From: Polytrichum commune | Lineage: Eukaryota; Streptophyta; Polytrichopsida; Polytrichales; Polytrichaceae | NCBI GenBank assembly: GCA_950295325.1 | Contig: OX485807.1 | Coordinates: forward strand, 41,572,440 to 41,636,439 | Length of the DNA stretch: 64,000 bases | Direction of reading: 5' to 3' | The notes under the pieces: model-generated | The model's input: the letters and a program-made list of their open reading frames with translations, nothing else | What the model was told of the DNA's origin: nothing | Databases searched by the model: none | In this document: positions 1-11,500 of the stretch, one piece after another | How positions within the stretch are numbered: position 1 is the first letter of the stretch | Layout: the number at the start of each line of letters is the position of its first letter | Position numbers and translations under genes: made by a program

Positions 1-1
1 A

Positions 2-112
2 CCTGCAATCGTCGCTTCAAGCACTGATTTAGGTTCAAGCAATGGAGATGGGTCAGCAGTCCAAGAAGGCGGGACTGACGTCCCAACTTCAGAACCAGCT
101 CCCAGCAAGTGA
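2..112 (+). CDS. C-terminal end of an upstream gene (partial)
   Basis: An open frame runs from the window edge to a TGA at 110-112 and encodes 36 residues rich in Ser, Gly, Pro and Ala, ending TSEPAPSK. A low-complexity tail like this is common at the C-terminus of plant proteins. The frame is open from the first base and no start is visible, so this would be the last exon of a gene whose body lies outside the window. I do not recognise the protein. The short length means it could be chance. Confidence 0.35.
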   Translation, partial: PAIVASSTDLGSSNGDGSAVQEGGTDVPTSEPAPSK

Positions 113-1951
113 GATGGTCTTAACGAGAGTCACCTTAAAAACTTTGAGCCTGAAAAGGAAAGGAAATTGACAGTGTTACAGTGGTTTATACCCTGCGGGA
201 ATTGATGGTTGTACCGAAAGCCGGTGTGATGCTGCTATCAATCAGCATTCACCTGTTGTTTATGTCAACCAATTGAGGGCTGGTGGAGTAGAAATCAAGA
301 GACTGGCCCCAATTCAGTCTGGTTTACTATTTATCTGGCCTCAGTTTTGCATGTCAGGTACTTTTTATAGGTGAACAAGTAATATGGCATCTAGGCGCCA
401 ACCCTGTTTTAACAGAGTTTATAATAACTCTGTAAAGGGTTAGTCTATTGCTGGTTGGAACTACATGAAATGCTGGCTGACTAGCGGCCTATGCAATTCT
501 GATAGCTTCATCAACACATCACTGTCTATTTAGGTAAGGGTGATTTTATGTTACTCTAGACCTTTAAACATGGCAGACTGATGAAGGTGACTTGGACTTG
601 TACTTTAGGATTAGCCGACAGTTCTCGATGAAAAGATAATGATGAAGGTTCTAATAATCTCGTAGGTGTCATTGGCTGCTGAAGGCAGGTATCTGAAATT
701 GTTGGACCCCATGACATCTTCACTGAGTCATATAACTTTACTGATCACACCACAGTAATGTTCTTTCATGTGCAGTTGTATAATGTGCTTGTATTCTACG
801 CAGGTCACGGGATGAAAATCTGAATGTGGACCTGTGACATATATGTTTTGGGACAACATGTTGATGGTACATATAATGGTGACTAGATTGGGTGTAATTG
901 AAATTTCATTCTTTGTTGCAATGAATGTCACCTGGATCCTGTGTAAAGGGTGAATAAATTGCCTCACTATCATTGGTCCTGAACTTGTATGTGACATAAG
1001 TTATTACACTGCGTTATATACAGATACTGCGTTGTAAGCAATCAATGGATTTTTGTTCTTCTATCGGTAGAGCGTTTACTCATGACTAGGGCTTTGTACA
1101 TGTTATCTGCTCCGAGAAGTGAGCTTGCTGTTGCTTGTCCCATGTTGTCTTGAGATGGAATGCTAGTAAATGCATAAAAATTGGTGGATTTCAGATACTG
1201 CCTGTACTTTGCTCTGCTTCAAGAATACATAAAGTTTCTGCATGATTCTGCAGGGAATATATATGAATAAAACCGAAATGGTTGCGGGTCAGGTCACTGA
1301 CTAGGAATAGAATCACTTCATCTACAGGGTTGCACCTATTGCATGAGTTGTAATTGGTACACATGCTATACATCAGGGTATGTGTAGCACATAAATAAAG
1401 TGCATCTCCTTCATGCATCAACGAAGGGTCATTATGCAAGTAAAATGTGCTTGCAATCAAATGAGTGAATTTGATATGAGATACACACACACACATACAC
1501 ACATACAAAACTTAATATGAGCTTCTCTGGGCATGTTGTTCTGGATTAAAAATGAGTTAGCACCCATGCCCTCAGATTGGCTTTTGGTAATACAAATTTC
1601 ACAATCAAGATGCAGAGATTATGAAATGTACCATTGACTTGTGTCCATGACTCCCTTGCGATGTTTGCTTCAGTGTCAGATAGCATAGAATGGTACATTG
1701 GCATAACTCAAGCACTTGATTCGCATTTAAAAATTCGAAAAAAAAGTGAAAAAGTTAATCTTTCTCACTTCTTGTGCCTCTAATAAGCGCTTTGCAATAG
1801 TAGATGTAACTGTTGAGAACAAGAGCAGGAATTGTGTGGAATACTGGATATGGCAGCAGCAGATGAGTGGAGTTTGCTTCTAGTCAATAATCTATTGTGC
1901 CATTGATTCTGCCTTACGTTACTAAGTGGGGATTAACCCTCTCCATCTACT
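113..1951. other. 3' flank and spacer without a supported gene
   Basis: About 1.8 kb follows the upstream tail. It has scattered AATAAA-like signals (for example near 950 and 1265) that could end the upstream transcript, and a short CA-rich microsatellite near 1484-1506. Open frames on the minus strand at 728-997 and 1191-1508 show no recognisable motif. I see no gene. Confidence 0.5.
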
Positions 1952-2396
1952 TATCTCCTATCCAATCTCTGTTGGGTCTGCATTTTCTGCTTCAAAGTCT
2001 CTTATTAGGGGCGACTCAAATTTAGGCTCACGGCAGGAAGGAAGGAAGGAGTGACATCCAGCCATCCAATTAAAGTGATGTCACTTCGAGGAAATTAGGA
2101 AGAACAGATGATGGTGATGATGGGCAGTAGTGGCTCCCACATAGCCATGAGAGTGAGGGCTTATGATTTGGCATTTAACATATCTCCTATCCAATCTCTG
2201 TTGGCATTGCAATTTTTGCATCAAGGTCTCTCATTAGGGGAGAGTGACTCGAATTCAGGGCTCATTGGAAGGAGGGATGACTTCCAGCCATCCAATAGTA
2301 AAGTGGTGGCACATCACGGAAATTAGGAAAAACAGATGATGAGCAATAGCTGCTCCGACATAGCCATAGCTTATGATGATGTTGCATTTGTTAATA
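1952..2396. repeat. Two-copy tandem duplication upstream of OGDH
   Basis: A unit starting TATCTCCTATCCAATCTCTG at 1952 is repeated from 2181. Copy 1 is about 229 bp and copy 2 about 216 bp, diverged by substitutions and small indels. Both contain the same landmarks in order: the start motif, a CATCCAGCCATCCAAT-like block, a GGAAATTAGGAA block and a CATAGCCAT block. The second copy ends about 150 bp before the OGDH start codon, so the duplicated DNA lies where promoter or 5' leader would be expected. Confidence 0.8.
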
Positions 2397-2543
2397 TTAC
2401 GAGGAGCGAAGAAGTTTGTGCGGGTGGTACTCTCTGCCATGCGGTCCATCCTGACACAAGTGTTTTGATTGCAACGAAAAAATAAGCGGTGAATTGGAAC
2501 TGAGTTAGGTATTGTCCTTTTATCTTTGTGAGTATCTATCTCC

Positions 2544-5500
2544 ATGTGGCGACTACCGCCAAGGCAGGTCGGAAGAAAATGGTGGACGAGGCGGGGCAAC
2601 GAGCTCCCACGACCCCGCCACATTGTTATGCACTCTGCCGCAGAGGCCTCGGACATTACACTAGTTGATCAAACGCTCAAAATTGCGTCACTAATCAAAG
2701 CATTTCGCAGTCGAGGACATTTCGTCGCCTCTCTTGGTGTGTAACCCATCATCTTTTATAATGGTAATCTTCTTTTTGTTTGTTTGTTTTGGTTTTCGAA
2801 TTCGTGACTAGACGAATTTTTCAGTACCTCAAGGTTCCGTTATTGACAACACCCGGTAAATTTGGGTAGATGATTTTTTGGGCTATGTCGATTCCCGCCA
2901 TGAAGGTTTTCAGTTTGGAGAGCTCAGATGCTGAATGTCAGTGCAAAGGGAGTCTGTTTGCCGAAAAAAAAACATGTCTGCGGTGGCTTACTTATATTGA
3001 TTCATGTTAATGGGAATTAGATAGGACAGGTTTTTCTGTAAATTTTTCTGTTTTTTTTGGAGTGGATTTTATGATGCTCTTGGTTTCAGACGAATTCGAG
3101 AACCAGTGAGTGCTTCTCTTGAAATTCAGTCAGAGTCGGATTGGGTCAGTGATTAACGGCTGCGAGGAAGGACAACGAAACATCATTTTACAAAATCTTA
3201 GAAAGATGGGTTGCCCTCAGCTTATGCGCCCGGTTTCAGATCAATGCATATGAAACCAGCATATAAACTTATCTTGAAATTCATTCAGAGTCGGATGCAA
3301 GAATTGGGTTTAGTGATTAAATGGCAAGGATCATCACATTTTTGGAGTAACAAAATGCAGTGCGCTGGATGTGACAGACCCACTGGGAAGGACGTTGGGT
3401 AGATTAGTGGAGGGAGATGCTGGGGTGGAGTACTCCGAACCTGAGAATGCAAAAGATCTTGCGGAATTTCTCAAGGATTTCCCTACTCTCAATTTGGAGG
3501 CAGTGGGTCTCAAGGGCGTAGATCCTAACAAAAGGTTCATTGCACTATCTCCTTTGATATTTGACTCTTTCTCCTATAAAGTTTGACTAAAGATTATAAG
3601 ACGCTTTATGAATCTTCTTAGAAGTGAAAAGGATTACCTAGTGTGTCCGTCTGGATGGTGACCCCTGCTTCCGAAAAATTGCTTCTAATCTGTTCTACAA
3701 ACGATATCTGAGAGTGTGAACCTTTTGTAGTTCAGACACAATGGTGTCAATGGATTTCTCTCTCTCAATGCCCTCCCTCTTTCCATGCATGTTGATGCTC
3801 CTCTTTCTGATGTATCGATCCATCAGAAAGTGCTTTTAATTAGTTCTGGAAACGGTATCTGAAAGTGTGAACCTTTTGTAATTCAGACATAACTGGTATC
3901 AATGGACGCTTGTCTCTTAATGCCCTCCCTCTTTCTAAGCATCATGTCGATGCTCCTTTTTGCGTTGTAACAAATCTTCAATCCCTTAGAAAATTTGCTT
4001 TTAAGTAATTCTAAGAACGATATCTGTAATTTGGACACGAATGGTATCAATGGATCCCTCTCTCATTGCCCTCCCTCTTTTCAAGCATCACGCTGATGCC
4101 CCTCTGTGTGTTGTAACAATTATCAATCCATTAGAAGTATCATAAGAGATGATGGTTTAAAAATAACTGATGATTTAAAAGGGAGAGTTGGTCAGGTTCT
4201 ACCTTGGAGACCATTTGCGGATCTCAAGAGCCACACAGTTATTTTGGACAGTGAATGAGGTGGTGGCACTGTTAAGAGGATGCTACTGTGGGACAACAGC
4301 TGTGGAGCATGAACATGTGGTGTCAAAGGCTGCCAAGGATTGGATTCGATTAATGGTGGAGCGTCCACAAGCGCGCTCGTTGTTTTCGCCTCAATACCAG
4401 CGCCAGATTTTGCATCACCTACTTTATGCTGGTATCTCACATGGTTTTATGTAACATGTCATTCTTAACCATCATATCCAAGGACACTCGCTTTCTCTCT
4501 ATTCTAGCTTCAAGAATAAATTTTCATCAAGAATCAAGGTCCGAGCATAGTCAAGTGGCATTAAGCTCTCAGCAGTCAACACCAATGTCATTGTTGCTTA
4601 TCTTCAGACACAAAGCCTTCTTCCATCTACCAAGATTTAATTGACACGGTGTGTCTCCAATGGAATCATCCTTAGGATATCCGGATTACCCTAAGAATTC
4701 TTCCATTTGCCTTGACACCTAAATAGGGTACGTGGTAAATCTATTGACAGGTTCTGTAATCTATGCTAGCTTCCAGAATAATCTTTTCATCAAGGACCAA
4801 GGTCCTTGAGTACATGCATGGATGCAATCGAGGTTAGTCAAGTATCTAGATCTCATTAGTCGACACCTCAGTGCTGCTTATCTTCAGACACAAATCCTTC
4901 TTCCATCTTCCAAGATTCAGTTTACAAGGTGTGTTTCCAATGGGATCATTCTTAGGTTATCTGGTTTACCTGAGAATTATTCCATTTGCCTTGGAACCTC
5001 AATAGGGTACATGGTAAACGAGAATTCTATTGACAATGCCAGGGCCTAGGGAGTTTTTGGGTATAGTCGGTCAAGATCCTAGTGATTCTAAATCCAACCG
5101 GTTGCATGTTGGCATCTTCCGGTTTTGCTTTATTCATTTGAGGTATATTCTATAGATTCCTGTAAAATGATCGGTAATTCTCCTGAAGTCTCGAACTTCA
5201 ACCGGTTCATCTGTAACTAACTGCTGGTTCTCCCCGAGCAGTGACAGGTTCCGAGTATACCTAGTACTCATAGTGTGGCATGGGTCATTTGACTGCTGTA
5301 CAACAAGTGATAATACATCCTTGCTTTGTGCAGATCACTTTGAGCGGTTTCTTGCAACGAAGTTTCAGGCCTCCAAACGTTTTGGTATTGAAGGATGTGA
5401 AAGCTTGATACCTGGTCTCTTCGCACTCTTTGAGGTTTGACATAATCTTATCTCCAAAGTGGATGTTTTAAAGTAATGTCAGTATATCACAACTTGGTGT

Positions 5501-8500
5501 GGATGTAAACTCAAAAGGCCCGCTGATGAACTCGGCTTTGAAGTATCTTCATGCTCAGTGTAACAAAGTAGATCCTACACCTTCATCTCACCCACTTCTA
5601 ACTACACTCAATGTAGTAATCATGAAATGTTTTGTGACACAACACCAGAGGCTGTTTTGAAGCTGATGTGATGAGATGGTGTTTGTGTGATGCAGAGAGC
5701 CGCAGAGACTGGAATCAAGGGAATTGAATTGGGAATGTCACACAGGTTAACTTTCTTGGATACTCCTGCCTATTTTGGAGAGTTGTGATCTCAGCTAGTA
5801 GTTTGAATCCCTTACAAGTGGGCGTGCACCGTCATCATATATTGATAATCCTGAAACATTTGCTTCTCGTATTGATGGAATTGAAGAAATGAAATATGAT
5901 CTGAAGGAACATAAAGTAATTTAAATTAGTCTTTGTTATGGGATGTTTCCTGGAGCAGTTTAACAAAAAATTTGCACCTAATGACTTGCAGGGGGCGTCT
6001 GAATGTGCTACACACAATCCTATCAAAACCACTTGGAAGCATCATCACAGAATTTAAGAACGTGGGTGACCCTCACTTTTTGCAGGTTGGAGATGTCAAA
6101 TACCATCTTGGCACACGGGGAACTGTTGTCTTTGGTGATAAACAGGTAACATTGGTTTTTCTGCTTTTTGAATTATATCCTGTAGGTATGTAGAATGCTT
6201 ATGAACTATTTGACGAGGATGTATGAAAAGCTGCAGTTTTAAGCTGTTGCTGCTTGCAGATCCAAATATCACTGTTACCAAACCCAAGCCATCTAGAAGC
6301 AGTTGATCCAGTCGTCTTAGGGAAGACTCGTGCCAAGCAATTTTTCACAGGAGATGACAAGAGATTACAAAACATGGTAGGCACTATGCTTCCTATTTCA
6401 GGAATAATATTGTGCAAATATGCTGTTCACACTTTCTATTTAAAACTTGGGAAAGTGAGGTTTTGATGGCATTTCTAGTTCTTGTTGCTTAGGAAAACAT
6501 TGGTTGCAGTAGCTTGATTGATGTTTACCAGAATAGTCAAATCTATTTTGCAGATTTGAGGACTGGTGGAATTAAATCAAATTCTAAGTGGCCTTAAACC
6601 CCCTATTGGTTTACTGACATGATGGGTGCAGGGTCTTTTACTTCATGGTGATGCTGCTTTCAGTGGTTTGGGCCTTGCTGCAGAAGTCATGCAGGTATAT
6701 ATCATAATCGTCCTAAGGGCTTGTAACTGTCTTAAAATTGAATTTTTGCTAAATCCTCACAATCTAAGAGCATCTCCTATGGTCACTGTAAACTGATTCT
6801 CTCAATAATCGGCTTTCAAAGATTTACAGGCCAAATGCCGCATGCTCATCCCACCCATAAAGTCCATATGTATATTATAAATCTTCATTGGCCATTGGCC
6901 ACTTATTGAGAGAGACAGCCCACTAAAGTCCTTGGTCACTTGATTTTTGAGGATGGTGGACGAGTGTCTAGAGGATTGATTGGTGATTGAGTAGATGTTT
7001 AGAGGACCTCTCTCTCTCCTACTAATCGGTGGTCAATAAAGATATGAATAGCATTCGGTCTCTGTGGCTGGGAAGATTATGCGACTTTGCTCCAAAACAA
7101 CCTAGAAGGCTGATTATTGAGAGAATAGTCTTACAGTGATTGTTGGAGATACACTAAATGCTGAAATTTCTCAAATGGGACACTGATTTGGGCCACCGTG
7201 TGCTTGGCTGGGTGGGTGCCAAAATGCTACTTTACAACCTCAGCTTTCAGATCTACCTCAATATACCACAGGGGGAACTATTCATGTCATTATTAACAAT
7301 CAAATTGGCTTTACCACTGACCCCAAGCTGGCTCGTTCCTCCCCTCACCCCAGTGACGTGGCAAAGGTACTCTTGCTTGTACTACGTTGTATTGAGTTCT
7401 ATTTACATTGTAGCATTGCAGAGAGAGGCTAGAATCAATCAATTAGTGTTCATGGCACACATGCTGACTTTTCTACGACACATATTTGTTAGACTGTTGG
7501 TAGTGTGACTTCCATGGCGTTCTTATGGACGTTCCCTTGAAATTTCCATGACATTCTTAAGAATGTAAGGATGCTCTCTTTCTATTCTATCTTCATGAAT
7601 AAATTTTCATCAAGATTCAAGGTCCTTGAGTACACCCATGAATGCATTGAGCATAGTCAAGTGGTAAGCTCTCAGAAGTCGACACCGATCTCATTGTTGC
7701 TAATCTTTAAACACAAAGCCTTCTTCCAACTACCAACATTTAATTGAAGAGGTGTGTCCCAAATAGAATCACTCTTAGGTTATCCGGAATACCTAATTAT
7801 TACTCCATAATTATAATTATTACAGTGGAACCTAATAGATACTTAAGAATGTTATGGCCACATACACGTGATGTAGTGTTAGTATAATCATCTCTGTCGT
7901 GACATTTGGATTTGTGTAGAGTGTTGGAGCACCAATTTTCCACTGCAATGGGGATGACCCTGAAGGTGTGGCACACTGCTGTCGATTGGCTGTTGATTGG
8001 CGCCAGGTAGTAATTACTTAATGTACTTTTCTCATCTCTCTTATTTGCGTGGTCATGCCTTCAACCTTCTCTGTTACAAGGCAGTGTTGGCCAAACTCTT
8101 GGAAGGAAATGCAATTTGGATCAATTTGGTTCACTAGATTCATGTTGGTACCATATTTCAACTTTTGCAGAAATTTCAAACAGATGTTGTGGTGGATCTG
8201 GTATGCTATCGTCGGCATGGTCATAATGAGCAAGTTTGTGCCAGACCTTCTCCTTCTCTTTCATTTACACCTTAGTCAGTTGCTACCTGTATTATGTTCT
8301 CTTAGTATATAGCTAGCTCCACTCTCTGTGCTTTTCTATTAATAGATGTGAAGGTTATGGCTACTTTGTCAAGTTTTGTTTAAATTCTAATTTCCTGGGT
8401 TGATTGGTGATCCAACAGGATGACCCAAGAGCAACTCAGCCTCTGACATACCAGAAAATTCAAAATCATCCCACCACACTACAAATCTACTCAGAGAAAT

Positions 8501-11500
8501 TAGTTGGTGAAGGCATCGTCACTCATGATGTGAAAAATCGCTTCCCACAACCTGATTTTTTGCATTTTTTTGCTACTTTTCTGGATTTCTAAGAATTTTG
8601 TCCTTTCCTTGAATTTTTTGAAATTCCTTGCAAGACGAGCCTTCCACAACTTGAGGATCATCTGTCTAATTTCAGGTCATTGATAGTTGGGCCACTGATG
8701 TGAACTCCAAGTTTGAGACTGAGTATGCTGCTGCTGATTCATATGCTCCCAGTTTGCATGAATGGCTGGCTAGCAACTGGCAAGGTATACAGACCCATTA
8801 TCTTGTGATTTTTTGATATTGAAAATTGTTCAGTGTGCTGGATTGAATTATTGGTCTCAAAATGATCTCAAAATGTGGGCATAACATTCTTAAGTAGCCT
8901 ATTGAGGTGTTGCAAATGGAGTAATTCTTAGGTAATCTGGATAACCTAAGAATGATTCCATTTGGGATGCACCTCTTTGATGAAAATCTTGGTAGATGGA
9001 AGAAGGCTTTGTGTCCGAAGATAGGCAACAATGAGGTGTTGACGAAAGGGAGCATGCCCACTTGACTATGTGCTGCAGTATTTATGTGTGTACTCAAGAA
9101 ACTTGATTCTTGAAAATTCATTCTTGAAGCTAAAAATAAAATGAGTACTTACACATGCTTAAAAATGCTATGGCTAACAGTTTGTGAAAATCAATTCAGG
9201 AGAGGCCCTCGGATCAACTACCTTGAAACGGTTCATTCAGCCAACTGGGTTGGACATTGAGACTTTGAAGAGAGTGGTAAAGATGTTGTGAACCTTCTCT
9301 TCTGAATCTTTTGCACTATTTTACAAATGGAATTTGTTGATATTGTCGTTATGTATATATATATGTATATAAGAGTTGAAAACTATGGGAGGCCCCACAG
9401 CTGACTGGCCTCAATACCTACCAATGTGCTGAATGCAGGGATTTGCAATCACCAAAATACCTCCAGGGTTCAATTTGCATCCAGATGTAAGAGTAATCAG
9501 CTCAAATATTTATTTTAATTTTTAATTTTTTTCATTTCTTACCTTGGTTCTGAAGCCATTTCAGTGCATCCGCACAGTGTTGATGGTGTGCACTTGGAAG
9601 TTGTAGGTGGGAACATTGTTGAAAGCAAGGCATCAGATGATGGAAAGCGGAGTTGGTGTTGATTGGGCAATGGCAGAAGCACTGGCATTTGGGTGAGTCC
9701 TTGGAACCTGAAGTGTACGTTTGTGTTTTAAGATAGGTGCACCTATTTCGGTTTGTGACCTATTATTTGGACAACTAAAATTTAGGTGTAGTGGACACAA
9801 AGGATATGCTATATGGTCCCCCCCAAAATAAAAACCAAGTGAAGGTATAGCATGACCTGTGTGCACAAACGTCAAGTTAGTCCATTGTGTAGCACACCGT
9901 GACATAAACAAATGAGTAAAGGCTCCGACATAGGTGAGGGCATAGATTTGCCAATTTTACACTTTGATCAACTATATATAAGGCACTAAAAGCAAGTGTG
10001 GCATGTCACTTGTTGTCCCACATCCTTACATCCATTGGGTGTTAGGGAAGTTCATAGTAGGTTAGTTGAGAAGCACTTTCTCCTTTGAAAAGATGGGGCA
10101 TGATCAAGATGGGTAGCACAAATGGACCTTCCTATGTGACCACAATGGGCCATGGAGTATTTAATTTAGAAATTGAGATGCGATTCAAAGCTTTTGAGTT
10201 GCATGGCTTCCGAATCCACATTGTATGGCTAATCTAACGAGGTAACCGACATAGGTGCAGTCACCTTACTTGGAATCAAGTTGTGGTTAGAGCAACTGGC
10301 TTTGTTGATGTTGTTGATGTGTCTAGTCTTGATTGAATACACGATGGCACATTATCATTTGTAGACGATGATCTTGTTGTCATCACTTGATCACTACGTC
10401 TGGTAATGGACATGTGTTACCTTGTCATCATCTGTGCTAGGCGCCCAATACCTACCACACCGCTACTGCGGCTTGGTAAGTTGGGCACCTACAACAAGAC
10501 TCCTCACATCTATTACCTAGTTAGTTCTTAAGGTAAGTGGGCCTACAACAAACACTTTTAGCTCTACACCCACTTCTCATAGAATATCAAAACAAACAAC
10601 TAGTACAAGATGATTAGAAAATCAAAATCGAGGCCATGGTCATTTCCTTAGAATCTTCAGAGCTCATATGAATATCTTATTTATTGTTAAAGTGAAGACT
10701 CTCTTTCTTGTTAAATGATCAAATGGATCCCCTTAATTATGTTGACCCTTGAGACTATGTTGACGAATTTTGGGCATTGTGTCTTTTTGGTGTGCTTTCT
10801 TAGATCCACACCTAACCACATACCACTTAAATATATGTGTCCAATTAAGATAAGTAACCTAATTAGGCCTGCTTACCTTAGAGGTGGACCCAACATGATC
10901 CATTTGCTTGTGCAGGTCATTACTTTTGCATGCAGATCCGGAACGGGGTCAGACACCTGAGAGGCATCCCCACTTTACAGTGAGACTTAGCGGCCAGGAT
11001 TGTGAGCGAGGCACTTTCAATCAACGCCACTCTGTACTCTATGACCAATCCACAGCTAAGAGGTAAGCTGAGGTACACATGTCTTAAATGATTGGTTTTT
11101 GTTGTTTGTCATGATTCTCAACTTAGATTTCAGAGTTTGAGTTTTTCTTGGATCCGCAAACGATGTGAAATTTTAGCAACAATAGAGTTGTTTATGAAGT
11201 AAAGCAGATGAAACCATGGGTTTAGTCCCAAACACCGAGTTTATGAGAGTTAAACACAAAGTCACCCAAGTTTTCTTAATACTTAAATCACCATACACAA
11301 AGAGGGATGTTGGGGGAACAAAATTTGGCTATTTAGCTTGTCCTACTCGGATGGGCGGGCCAAGCTACCAATGCATAGGCCGATCTTGGGATTTAGGACA
11401 GTGGGTCCCATGTGCAAATCCTATTTTAGATCCTAAAATTATCTCAAAGCTTGAGAGGTGGAAAGAGGAGGTCCCAAAAGTTTCACCCAACTTTCAAAAT

